64,000 nt of DNA, taken from Hyphomicrobiales bacterium (lineage in GTDB: Bacteria; Pseudomonadota; Alphaproteobacteria; Rhizobiales; HXMU1428-3). The stretch is from NCBI GenBank assembly GCA_021775425.1, contig JAJFHX010000036.1, forward strand, positions 27,932-91,931, in the 5' to 3' direction. The first letter of the stretch is position 1; every line of letters starts with the position of its first letter. This document shows positions 33,021-42,046 of this stretch, piece after piece. The notes under the pieces are model-generated. The model was not told the origin of the DNA. It saw nothing but the letters and a program-made list of their open reading frames with translations, and made no database searches. The translations under genes were made by a program, and so were the position numbers.

Positions 33021-36000
33021 ATGTTTCGACAAAAAAATATCACACCCGCTACCAGTGAACGGTGCGGCGAAGGGCAAAACCTTCTTTCGAAAAACAGTGC
33101 CGAGAGAACTTCACCTAAACAATCAGCACTTTATGCTGCCTTGCCAGCGGCACAGCGTTCCACACTAAGTGAACGACTGGAAGCTCTGGAATGGCATCAT
33201 CATCAGGAAAAAGCAGGCCGCACTCAATCAGATCTTACCCCAACGTGCCTACATGAAATATTTGAACAAAGTGCCGCAAAAACACCGCTGAAAATTGCTC
33301 TGGAGTGCGCAGAACGCCGCTGGAGCTATGCAGAAGTAGATGCTGTAGCAAATCGCCTGGCTCGGTTTATAAGGCAAAAAGGCGTCATCAAAGATACTTT
33401 CGTTGGCCTCACACTTACCCGTTCAGAATGGCCGATCATTTCTATTCTCGCAATCCTCAAGGCCGGGGCAGCCTATGTCCCGCTAGAGCCCTCCATGCCG
33501 ACGGATCGGAAAAGATACATCGCCGAAGAAGTCGGCTTTAAACTGATCCTGACAGACAGCGAAAATCTGGAATCTGTCCGGCAGTACACCAGTGGCGACA
33601 TCGCCGTACTGGAGGAGTTTGAGAGCAATAAATTTACATATGAAACGAAGTCGCTACCACAGGATCACCTTTCAGCAGCGCCCAATTCAGTTTGCTACAC
33701 ACTGTTCACATCCGGTACAACCGGCCGCCCGAAAGGTGTCGTAACAGAACACAGAAATACCGTCCATTTTGTAAATGCCTTTAACAAAGTCTGCACAACC
33801 AACGGGAATGACAGAATTTTTCAGGGCTTTTCACTAGGTTTTGATGGCTCAGTTGAAGAAATGTGGATGGCATTTTCAAACGGAGCAACTCTGGTTTGCG
33901 GCGAACAATACACGCCGCAATTTGGCGCTGAGCTCGGCACATTTCTGGATCAGCAAAAAATCAGCTTTTTCTCAACCGTTCCAACATTGCTTTCAACCCT
34001 GCCGAATGATTTACCGCATATCCGTCAGTTGGTTGTTAGCGGTGAAGCCTGCCCGCCTGATCTGGTAAACAGATGGGCGACAGAAGACCGGGATATGTTA
34101 AATGTCTATGGGCCAACTGAAGCCACAGTCAACACAACCGCCGGTAAATTGCAAAAAGGTAAAGACGTGACCATCGGTCGCCCCTTGCCCGGATATGATC
34201 TTTACATTTTGGATGAGAAGTTAGCCCCAGTTGCAAAAGGTGAAAAGGGAGAACTATATATCGCCGGTTCCGGTATTTCTCGCGGTTATTTAAACCAGCA
34301 GGATTTAACTAGAAAAACTTATATCACCTGGCACAATCAGGAACTGAGCAATGCGAATGCCGCCACACCTGAACCCGGCACCCGGCTTTATAAAACCGGT
34401 GATCTGGTGAGGTGGAATGAAGAGCAGGAGCTTGAATTTTTCGGCCGTATAGACAGCCAGATCAAACTGCGCGGCTTTCGTATTGAATTGTCAGAGATCG
34501 AAGCCGTTTTACTTGAACATGAAAACATCACAGCAGCAGCTGTGAAGCTCTGTGAAGTCAATCAGTTGCAGCATTTGGCAGCCTATGTGCTGGTCAAAGA
34601 TAAAACGATGAATATAGATCGCACAGACCTCCTTGCAATGATGCGCGATAAATTACCGGCTTATATGATCCCGTCTTTCTTAGATGTGCTGGATACATTT
34701 CCAAGAGTGGCAAGCGGTAAAGTCAACATGTCACTGTTGCCAGAACCTGCGCAGCATCTTGTCAGTGAAAAACCAGCAGCCGATCAAGAGTTCACAGAAC
34801 CTGAAAATGAATATGAAGCCGCCATTGCCAGCATTTGGGCCGGGCAGTTTGGTGTTGAAAGGGTCGGCCTTGATCAGAATTATTTCACAGACCTCGGCGG
34901 GCACTCACTTCTTGCCGCGCAAATGGTCACCAGCCTTTATAAAAGCCTGAACCTTAGTGTCTCTGTGCGTGATATTTATAAATTCCCAACAATTGAGAAA
35001 CTAGCGGCACATTGCGGCGAGCTGGCCGAAGCTGTGTGTAAGACTGAAAACGAAAATGGTGGACGAAAAAACAGTCCAAAACAAAAATCATTAAAAGCCT
35101 GGCCCTGGTCAACGGTCATCCTTCAGATAATCTATTTCCTGATAATCGTTCCTTTGCTAACACTGCCTCTGGTATTAATCCTGCCATTGGCGATTGAGAC
35201 CATGCAAAGCCAGTCGACCCCGGTCATCCTGTTGGTCTTGAGTTTCGCACTTGCCGGCGGCACATGGGCCGCCTTGCTGATTATGGCCATCGCTGCAAAA
35301 TGGCTTTTAATCGGCAGATATAAGCCCGGTCGATATCCTCTATGGGGCAGTTTTTATATCAGGTGGTGGATAGCCTCACGCCTGCAATATCTGAGCTTTA
35401 TTTCAGCATTTAATGGCACACCCTTTATGTCGTTAATTCTTCGTGCCATGGGGGCAAAGGTTGGCCATCATTGCTGGCTTAACCCAAGTGTGATCTATGC
35501 CTGGGATTGTATCACGATTGGTGATCATGTCAGCATCGGCAAAGACACCCAGATGCCTTGCCTCAGAGTAGAAGACGGACACATGATCGTCGGCAGCCTT
35601 ACAATCGGTGACAGATGTTTTGTCGGTAATCATTCATCACTTGGTTTAAACGCTGAAATGGAAGATGACGCGCGACTGGACGATCAGTCTCTATTGCCGG
35701 ATGATTTTAAAGCCACGAAAGCCTGCCAATATAGAGGGTCTCCACCTGAAAAAAGTCAGGTACCTGCGCCAGATGGCGAGATGCTCGTGCCGGGGCATTT
35801 CAAACTGGCCCTGTTTGGCTTCCTGCAAACCATCTCCGCAACAATCGTCACTGCCGTGACCCTCGCCCCTCTGGCACTGGCGACCTGGTTTGTCTCAATT
35901 CTGGTGCTGCATTATTCAGCCATGATATCGATCACGGCTTTTGTCATTTCAGTACCGCTGACACTATTCATTTTCACATTCTGGTCAGCTCTGTGTAAAA

Positions 36001-37196
36001 AACTAGTCCACCCAAACCCGAAACCCGGTGTTTACCAGCTCTATTCGATGGAATATCTGCGCCACTGGCTATCTGACCTGATCATGAAGATCATCAAGCT
36101 TGCCGGTTTAACCATTTTTACCACCCTTTATCTTCCACCATGGATGCGTATGCTCGGAGCCAAGCTCGGCAAACACACCGAAATGTCAACGGTCTGGAGC
36201 ATCAACCCAGAGATGATTACAGCAGGTGATAGCGTGTTCTTTGCAGACGGGTGCATGGTCGGCGGTACCAGAACTCACCTTGGACGCTTTGAAGTGCAGC
36301 CCAATATCATCGGTGATCGCTCCTTTATCGGTAACGGCGCTATTCTCTCCTCTGGCAACTGTGTTGGGTCAGACTGCTTGCTGGGCGTTCTTTCCTCGAC
36401 ACCAGATCATGACAAGCCAATCGAAGACAACACAGACTGGCTCGGCGCGCCAGGCTTCCAGCTGCCCCATCGCGACAAAGTAACATGCTTTAATGAAAAG
36501 CTGACCTACAAGCCTTCACGCATGCTCTATCTGCAGCGGGCCATCATTGATGGCCTCAGGGTTATCCTGCCGGGTTATATATATGGCGGCTTTGCCATCC
36601 TTTCCCTGCTGATCGTACTGGCCGTTTACGATAGATATGGCGTCTGGGGGGCATATACTGCCATTCCACTGTTAACCTGGGTCGCATTGGTCTTGTGCAT
36701 CACCTCCGTTGTTGGTTTGAAATGGCTGATCATGGGCCGCTTTAAACCTGTTGTCGTGCCCCTGTGGAGCCCCTATGTCTGGTGGAATGAATTCATCAAC
36801 GGGCTTTATGAAAGCCTGCTATCTCCATGGATCTCAAATTTCTTTGGCACCCCGTTCGCCGCTGTCATGCTAAGGATGATGGGCTGCAAAATCGGTAAAT
36901 ATTGCTATATTGAAACGGATCTGTTTTCCGAGTTTGATCTGGTTAACGTCGGGGATTATTCAGCGTTGAACGCGGGCTCTGTTATTCAAAACCATTTGTT
37001 TGAAGACCGCGTCATGAAATCATCATATGTTAATATTGACGAAGGCTGCTCAGTCGGCAATATGAGTGTCGTGCTCTATGACAGTGTCATGGAAAAGGGC
37101 TCTGTCCTCGGCCCGATGTCTCTGTTGTTGAAAGGCGAAACCCTGCCAGTTGATCAGAACTGGAGTGGCATCCCCACCTCTCGTCAAAGCTCATAA
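33021..37196 (+). CDS. Pls/PosA-family non-ribosomal peptide synthetase
   Basis: This 1391-aa membrane protein has an adenylation domain at about residues 75-575 (A3 core LFTSGTTGRPKGVV; NVYGPTEATVN) and a peptidyl-carrier domain with phosphopantetheine Ser629 in DLGGHSLLAAQM. Multiple membrane helices from about residue 693 are interleaved with three tandem left-handed beta-helix units (about 809-900, 1043-1130 and 1286-1370). This is the architecture of epsilon-poly-lysine synthetase. It has no condensation or thioesterase domain, because the C-terminal tandem domains join monomers. By hand alignment to GrsA the specificity residues read D-G-E-S-V-S-V-V-N-K. The acidic pair and D-x-E-S pattern suit a basic amino acid, but this reading is approximate. 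The divergent kamA suggests beta-lysine as monomer. Length fits Pls (about 1320 aa). Confidence 0.9.
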   Translation: MFRQKNITPATSERCGEGQNLLSKNSAERTSPKQSALYAALPAAQRSTLSERLEALEWHHHQEKAGRTQSDLTPTCLHEIFEQSAAKTPLKIALECAERRWSYAEVDAVANRLARFIRQKGVIKDTFVGLTLTRSEWPIISILAILKAGAAYVPLEPSMPTDRKRYIAEEVGFKLILTDSENLESVRQYTSGDIAVLEEFESNKFTYETKSLPQDHLSAAPNSVCYTLFTSGTTGRPKGVVTEHRNTVHFVNAFNKVCTTNGNDRIFQGFSLGFDGSVEEMWMAFSNGATLVCGEQYTPQFGAELGTFLDQQKISFFSTVPTLLSTLPNDLPHIRQLVVSGEACPPDLVNRWATEDRDMLNVYGPTEATVNTTAGKLQKGKDVTIGRPLPGYDLYILDEKLAPVAKGEKGELYIAGSGISRGYLNQQDLTRKTYITWHNQELSNANAATPEPGTRLYKTGDLVRWNEEQELEFFGRIDSQIKLRGFRIELSEIEAVLLEHENITAAAVKLCEVNQLQHLAAYVLVKDKTMNIDRTDLLAMMRDKLPAYMIPSFLDVLDTFPRVASGKVNMSLLPEPAQHLVSEKPAADQEFTEPENEYEAAIASIWAGQFGVERVGLDQNYFTDLGGHSLLAAQMVTSLYKSLNLSVSVRDIYKFPTIEKLAAHCGELAEAVCKTENENGGRKNSPKQKSLKAWPWSTVILQIIYFLIIVPLLTLPLVLILPLAIETMQSQSTPVILLVLSFALAGGTWAALLIMAIAAKWLLIGRYKPGRYPLWGSFYIRWWIASRLQYLSFISAFNGTPFMSLILRAMGAKVGHHCWLNPSVIYAWDCITIGDHVSIGKDTQMPCLRVEDGHMIVGSLTIGDRCFVGNHSSLGLNAEMEDDARLDDQSLLPDDFKATKACQYRGSPPEKSQVPAPDGEMLVPGHFKLALFGFLQTISATIVTAVTLAPLALATWFVSILVLHYSAMISITAFVISVPLTLFIFTFWSALCKKLVHPNPKPGVYQLYSMEYLRHWLSDLIMKIIKLAGLTIFTTLYLPPWMRMLGAKLGKHTEMSTVWSINPEMITAGDSVFFADGCMVGGTRTHLGRFEVQPNIIGDRSFIGNGAILSSGNCVGSDCLLGVLSSTPDHDKPIEDNTDWLGAPGFQLPHRDKVTCFNEKLTYKPSRMLYLQRAIIDGLRVILPGYIYGGFAILSLLIVLAVYDRYGVWGAYTAIPLLTWVALVLCITSVVGLKWLIMGRFKPVVVPLWSPYVWWNEFINGLYESLLSPWISNFFGTPFAAVMLRMMGCKIGKYCYIETDLFSEFDLVNVGDYSALNAGSVIQNHLFEDRVMKSSYVNIDEGCSVGNMSVVLYDSVMEKGSVLGPMSLLLKGETLPVDQNWSGIPTSRQSS

Positions 37197-37207
37197 ATCA
37201 CACATTG

Positions 37208-37257
37208 CTGTTGATCACTTGTCAGTTGTTTTAAATACATTGACCTGTGATCAACAG
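37208..37257. terminator. Hairpin-forming inverted repeat after the NRPS gene
   Basis: CTGTTGATCAC and GTGATCAACAG form a perfect 11-base inverted repeat around a 28-base AT-rich loop, starting 12 bases after the stop codon. There is no T run, so termination would be weak or factor-dependent. The rest of the 313-base gap before the aldehyde dehydrogenase holds only a small hairpin at 37402-37416 (CCTCG-AAAAA-CGAGG). Confidence 0.45.
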
Positions 37258-37509
37258 AGCAGAAAATGCCTGCCAGAATAAAGCCTTCTCGTTGAATTCA
37301 AATCTTTGCCTAAAGTCGAAAATTGCAACAAACGCATTTCGATAGCTGCAAACAATGCGGTTTTCACCCTCGGCTGATCATCCTAGAAAAATGCATAACC
37401 ACCTCGAAAAACGAGGAATAGTCGAAACTTTAGACCATTATCCAGTGTTAAAACATGCAAAAATATGCAAAAAAAGATAAAAAATGGAAGCGATCAGGGA
37501 AGAAACATT

Positions 37510-39048
37510 ATGGATCAGATACTCAACACACCCAGCAAAGCTTTGAATTTTCTGACAGAGAAACTGAAGATCAAACAAAGATATGACAATTTCATCGGCG
37601 GTGAATGGGTGCCACCAGCTGAAGGAAATTATTTTCAGAACACCTCACCAGTTGACGGCAATGTGGTGTGTGAGGTGGCTCGCTCGACCGAAAAAGACAT
37701 TGAAAAAGCGCTTGATGCCGCCCACAAAGCCAAAGATGCCTGGGGCAAAACTTCACCGGCTGGCAGAGCGGCCGTACTATTAAAAATTGCAGATCGCATA
37801 GAAGCCAATCTGACAGAAATCGCCACAGTTGAAACAATAGACAATGGCAAACCCATCAGAGAAACCAAAGCCGCAGACATCCCTCTAGCGGTTGATCATT
37901 TCCGCTATTTTGCCAGCTGCATCAGAACGCAGGAAGGCGGCATTTCAGAGATTGACGAAAACACAGTCGCCTATCATTACCATGAACCATTGGGCGTCGT
38001 CGGGCAGATCATCCCATGGAACTTTCCGCTTTTAATGGCAACCTGGAAAATCGCCCCGGCTCTGGCGGCAGGCAATTGCATTGTCCTCAAACCGGCAGAA
38101 CAAACACCGTTCAGCATTATGGTTTTAATGGAACTGATCGGTGATTTGCTGCCAGCCGGTGTTTTAAACGTCGTCAATGGTTTCGGCGTTGAAGCCGGCA
38201 AGCCTCTGGCCTGTAGCCCGCGAATTGCAAAAATCGCCTTCACAGGTGAAACCACAACTGGCCGCCTCATCATGCAATATGCATCTGAAAACATCATCCC
38301 TTCAACGGTTGAACTCGGCGGCAAGTCACCCAACGTGTTCTTTGCTGATGTCATGCAAAAGGATGATGCCTTTTTTGATAAAGCCCTTGAAGGATTTGCG
38401 CTCTTTGCCCTCAATCAGGGGGAAGTCTGCACCTGCCCGTCAAGAGCACTTGTTGAAGCTTCGATCTATGATCAGTTTATCGAACGCGCCATTGACCGCG
38501 TTAGAAAAATAAAAATGGGCAACCCGCTGGATGATAGCACAATGATCGGCGCGCAGGCGTCATCAGACCAGCTTGAAAAAATCCTCGCATATATCGACAT
38601 CGGAAAAAGCGAAGGCGCTGAGTTGCTAACAGGCGGTAATCGCGCGGTACCATCGGGCGAGCTGCAAAATGGATATTATGTCGAGCCAACCGTTTTTGCC
38701 GGCCACAATAAAATGCGTATCTTCCAGGAAGAGATTTTTGGTCCCGTCCTCTCAGTGACAAAATTTGAAAATGAAGCTGAAGCACTGGCTGTTGCCAATG
38801 ACACAATCTATGGCCTTGGCGCAGGTGTCTGGTCGCGTGATGGCTCAACCGCTTATCGCATGGGGCGGGGAATTCAGGCCGGGCGTGTCTGGACCAATTG
38901 CTATCACCTCTATCCAGCTCATGCGGCATTTGGAGGATACAAACAATCAGGCGTTGGCCGTGAAAATCATAAAATGATGCTGGATCATTACCAGCAAACC
39001 AAGAACGTATTGATGAGCTACAGCCCCAATGCCCTTGGTTTTTTCTAG
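37510..39048 (+). CDS. NAD+-dependent aldehyde dehydrogenase, ExaC/AldB type
   Basis: This 512-aa cytosolic enzyme oxidises aldehydes such as acetaldehyde to acids with NAD+. It shows the family core [20 protein letters not shown], the cofactor segment [11 protein letters not shown] and [11 protein letters not shown]. The active site is [11 protein letters not shown] with catalytic Cys307. The CTCPSR form marks the ExaC/AldB subgroup found with alcohol oxidation. The start at 37510 follows AGGGAAG. An in-frame start at 37465 lacks such a site. It is followed at 100 bases by a DUF779 gene, a pairing seen repeatedly with this subgroup. No alcohol dehydrogenase or regulator is adjacent. Confidence 0.9.
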   Translation: MDQILNTPSKALNFLTEKLKIKQRYDNFIGGEWVPPAEGNYFQNTSPVDGNVVCEVARSTEKDIEKALDAAHKAKDAWGKTSPAGRAAVLLKIADRIEANLTEIATVETIDNGKPIRETKAADIPLAVDHFRYFASCIRTQEGGISEIDENTVAYHYHEPLGVVGQIIPWNFPLLMATWKIAPALAAGNCIVLKPAEQTPFSIMVLMELIGDLLPAGVLNVVNGFGVEAGKPLACSPRIAKIAFTGETTTGRLIMQYASENIIPSTVELGGKSPNVFFADVMQKDDAFFDKALEGFALFALNQGEVCTCPSRALVEASIYDQFIERAIDRVRKIKMGNPLDDSTMIGAQASSDQLEKILAYIDIGKSEGAELLTGGNRAVPSGELQNGYYVEPTVFAGHNKMRIFQEEIFGPVLSVTKFENEAEALAVANDTIYGLGAGVWSRDGSTAYRMGRGIQAGRVWTNCYHLYPAHAAFGGYKQSGVGRENHKMMLDHYQQTKNVLMSYSPNALGFF

Positions 39049-39148
39049 GTTGCTCTCATTTTCTGAAAGCAATAAACAAACGAAATAATCACACGATCGA
39101 GGAGGGGGTTCACCCCTTCCCGAAAATGCCAGAAAGAAAGCCACTAAA

Positions 39149-39562
39149 GTGAGTGAAACGGAAAGCCGCATTCATCAGAGCAACAGCGAAAGATCTGAAA
39201 TAAGCAATGCCCGCGTTGCGGTGACAGCATCTGCAGCAAAACTCATCAATGAGCTAAAAGAAACCCATGGTGCCTTGATGTTCCATCAATCTGGTGGCTG
39301 CTGTGATGGCAGCGCACCGATGTGTTACACGGATGGTGATTTCAAAGTGGGCGGCGCGGATGTTTTGCTTGGCGAGATTGAAAGCTGCCCGTTTTACATT
39401 GGCAAGGCACAATATGAAGCCTGGTCCCACACCCATCTCACCATCGATGTGGTTAAAGGACGGGGCAGCGGCTTTTCACTTGAAGCGCCGCTGGGCGTCA
39501 GGTTTTTAACCCGCTCGCGTTTGTTCACGGAACAAGAATTAAAGCACTTAAAACAGCACTAA
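39149..39562 (+). CDS. DUF779 family protein
   Basis: This 137-aa soluble protein has the conserved Cys-rich segment HQSGGCCDGSAPMCY and later GEIESCPFYI, which mark DUF779. The family has no established activity but is commonly encoded beside ExaC/AldB-type aldehyde dehydrogenases, as here. Clustered Cys residues suggest metal or redox chemistry, which is inference. The start is GTG at 39149. A nine-codon reading frame starting at 39126 ends with TGA overlapping this GTG, so coupled translation is possible. The ribosome binding site is poor. Confidence 0.85.
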   Translation: MSETESRIHQSNSERSEISNARVAVTASAAKLINELKETHGALMFHQSGGCCDGSAPMCYTDGDFKVGGADVLLGEIESCPFYIGKAQYEAWSHTHLTIDVVKGRGSGFSLEAPLGVRFLTRSRLFTEQELKHLKQH

Positions 39563-39804
39563 CTATCGCGTCATTTTTTTCTCTATATTGATCTTTCTCT
39601 ATAAGGCTGTGATGAGCTGCTCAAAGTATTGACTGCAACGAAAAATCGCAAGCCGCAGCCATGATGGTTCGCCCCAATCTGACCAGATACATAAAATGCT
39701 CACATTGCAGCGTTATATGCAATACATTCAAAATTGACGATCAATGTACAGCATTGGTGAGTAATCCAGTCAAAAACAAACATCACAATCCTAGGGAGAA
39801 AATC

Positions 39805-40233
39805 ATGCCTGTAGATGTAAAATACACAACAAAGGCCTTCGCAACCGGAGGCCGGGATGGCAAAGCTCAAACTGAAGACGGAACATTCAGCGTTTCACTC
39901 ACAACACCAACAGAATTGGGTGGTGCCGGCGGTGAAGGCAACAATCCGGAACAATTATTCGCCTCAGGCTATTCAGCCTGTTTTTTAGGGGCAATGAAAT
40001 TTGTCGCGTCACAAGAATCTGAGCTAACAGTACCAGATGACGCCAAAGTCACCGCAACAGTTGGCATAGGCCCCCGCTCAGAAGGTGGCTTTGGTCTTGA
40101 GGTCGCGTTAGAAGTGTCTCTGCCGGGCGTTGAAAAAGCAAAAGCAGAAGAGATGGTCAACAAAGCCCATGAAGTCTGCCCCTATTCAAATGCAACCCGA
40201 AACAATATTGATGTAAAACTTTCTGTCGTCTGA
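39805..40233 (+). CDS. ohr: Organic hydroperoxide resistance protein
   Basis: This 142-aa thiol peroxidase of the Ohr/OsmC family reduces organic hydroperoxides in the cytosol, using lipoylated proteins as reductant in known members. The two reactive cysteines are C59 in SGYSACFLGAM and C125 in HEVCPYSNATRNN, the Ohr-type arrangement. Length matches the family. The ATG at 39805 follows AGGGAGAAAATC. An upstream start at 39661 would add 48 unrelated residues. No ohrR gene is adjacent and I see no clear OhrR operator in the 240 bases upstream. Confidence 0.93.
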   Translation: MPVDVKYTTKAFATGGRDGKAQTEDGTFSVSLTTPTELGGAGGEGNNPEQLFASGYSACFLGAMKFVASQESELTVPDDAKVTATVGIGPRSEGGFGLEVALEVSLPGVEKAKAEEMVNKAHEVCPYSNATRNNIDVKLSVV

Positions 40234-40310
40234 CAACATTAACCCGGGTAAATAGAGTCTATTCTCTCTTTACCCACATTACTTTTAACATAAGTGAAGG
40301 GATAGGGAGC

Positions 40311-40691
40311 TCAATTTGACTGAAACTGGTCCGACAAAATTTTAATTCGCTGCCGGGTCACGTCAGCAAGGCAGCTGCTAACCAGCATTGATTGCATGCA
40401 GCCACCCTCAGCCGAAAGCCCATAAGAATGACAAGCAAGATCACGGTAACTAATCCAGGCACGTTGTGCTTTCTTTAATGCTGTCTGGTGTGACTGATCA
40501 AGCCCTGTAATGGAACGGCTGTAAATCACATTCAACTCAGCATCCACCACCTTGTAATCCTCAGCCGCGCAAATGTTCATCTCAGTCTGTGTTTGCGGGT
40601 TACCACAATCAGCATATGCAACTGTTGTCCCGGCTAGCAAAAACAAGAGAGGCAACATCAGGTAAAGTCCAACGTCTAACAGTCTGTACAT
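40311..40691 (-). CDS. Exported LprI-like (DUF1311) protein
   Basis: This 126-aa protein has a signal peptide (about residues 8-30, ending VAYADCG). A four-Cys helical domain follows with the pattern DCGNPQTQTEMNICAAEDY and AQRAWISYRDLAC, typical of the LprI/DUF1311 group that includes lysozyme inhibitors. It is probably periplasmic. The role as lysozyme inhibitor is family-based. The ATG at 40691 has AAGGA about ten bases upstream. An in-frame TTG three codons earlier is possible. It is a single gene divergent from an amino-acid-binding protein. Confidence 0.83.
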   Translation of the reverse strand: MYRLLDVGLYLMLPLLFLLAGTTVAYADCGNPQTQTEMNICAAEDYKVVDAELNVIYSRSITGLDQSHQTALKKAQRAWISYRDLACHSYGLSAEGGCMQSMLVSSCLADVTRQRIKILSDQFQSN

Positions 40692-40975
40692 AACGTCCAA
40701 TTCCTTAAATACTGATCATAAAACCGCTTCATCACCAATGTGGGGTGACTTAATTTTTGCACACATTCAAACGGAGAGATAGCGGGTAATCAGAAAACAG
40801 ATGTCTCTCCTTTGATCTTAATATAAAAACGGTATGCCAGTGCGTTATCCTGAACCATCCACAAAGGTTTGATAAATAACGATCATCTTTCAATCGACAA
40901 AGTTTCTGGTTAGAGAGAGAAAGTGCGGATATATTATCTGTCATGTGCATCAGAACCAAAAGAAGAGAGATCAAA

Positions 40976-42001
40976 ATGTACAATCAGCATATTCGTGTAG
41001 ACTTTCCCCTTCTGGCAAGCCTGACTTTATTCAGCCTGTTGATGCTGGCGTTGCCATTAACAGCACAGGCCAGCACATTAGAAGAAGTGCAAGGGCGCGG
41101 TGTACTCAATTGTGGTGTCAGTGAAGGGCTGAAAGGTTTTTCAGATCAAAACGCCGAAAAGAAATGGACCGGGTTTGATGTTGACTATTGTCGGGCCGTC
41201 TCTGCCGCGATTTTTGGAGACCCCGATAAGGTGAACTATGTCCCCTTATCCACCAGCAACAGATTTGAAGCGTTAAATGATAAAAAAATTGACATTCTTG
41301 CGCGCAACACAACCTGGACTTTATCACGTGATGTTGAGCTCCAGCTGAGCTTCATCGGCACAAGCTATTATGATGGACAGGGTTTCATGACCAGAGAAAC
41401 CTATGGCTTATCCAGCGCATTACAACTTGCTGAAGCAACCATCTGCGTTCTGGAAGCAACCACAAGTGAGACCAACGCCACTCAGTTTTTCAAAGCAAGA
41501 AACATTAATGTCAACTTCGTAAAATTCACCGATCGAGAAGAACTCATCAAAGCTTACGATGGTGGTAAGTGTGAAGCATTTTCAGCTGACCGCTCTGGCC
41601 TTGCTAGTGTCAGATCTCTCCTTAGCTCACCAGTTGAACATATCCTGCTCCCTGAAGTGATCTCGAAAGAACCACTTGGCCCCGTTGTGCGCAGCAATGA
41701 TACGCAATGGATTAACCTCTCGCGCTGGGTGCTGTTTTTACTGATCAACGCAGAAGAAGCCGGATGGTCGCAGGAAAAAGCTGCGAAAGGAGAATTGCCG
41801 CAAAGCATTCAGATATCTGATGAAGTCAGCAAAAAACTGGGGCTGAAATCCGGCTGGGCCGTGAATGTTATCAAATCAACCGGCCACTATGGTGAAATCT
41901 TCGCCCGCAATATCGGCGAGCAAAGCCCTCTGGCCCTGACAAGAGGGGTCAACGCCCTGTGGTCAAGAGGCGGCATCCTATACGCCCCGCCAATGAGATA
42001 A
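40976..42001 (+). CDS. Amino-acid ABC transporter substrate-binding protein (AapJ-like)
   Basis: This 341-aa protein has a signal peptide (about residues 10-32, ending AQAST). A family 3 solute-binding domain follows (VLNCGVSEGLKGFS, TGFDVDYCRAVSAAIFGD, NRFEALNDKKIDILARNTTWTLSRD). It resembles AapJ, the binding protein of the general L-amino acid uptake system. No permease or ATPase genes adjoin it, so it either works with a transporter encoded elsewhere or has another sensing role. GAGAGA precedes the ATG at 40976. An L,D-transpeptidase gene follows after 45 bases and may be co-transcribed. Confidence 0.88.
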   Translation: MYNQHIRVDFPLLASLTLFSLLMLALPLTAQASTLEEVQGRGVLNCGVSEGLKGFSDQNAEKKWTGFDVDYCRAVSAAIFGDPDKVNYVPLSTSNRFEALNDKKIDILARNTTWTLSRDVELQLSFIGTSYYDGQGFMTRETYGLSSALQLAEATICVLEATTSETNATQFFKARNINVNFVKFTDREELIKAYDGGKCEAFSADRSGLASVRSLLSSPVEHILLPEVISKEPLGPVVRSNDTQWINLSRWVLFLLINAEEAGWSQEKAAKGELPQSIQISDEVSKKLGLKSGWAVNVIKSTGHYGEIFARNIGEQSPLALTRGVNALWSRGGILYAPPMR

Positions 42002-42046
42002 TCACAAATTTTAGGGGGAGCAGAAAACCATTAAAAGGACCGCTAA

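Noticed and set aside
33021..37196. Siderophore NRPS
   Set aside because: There is no condensation or thioesterase domain and no salicylate, hydroxamate or uptake genes nearby. The membrane and tandem beta-helix part fits the Pls/PosA group instead.
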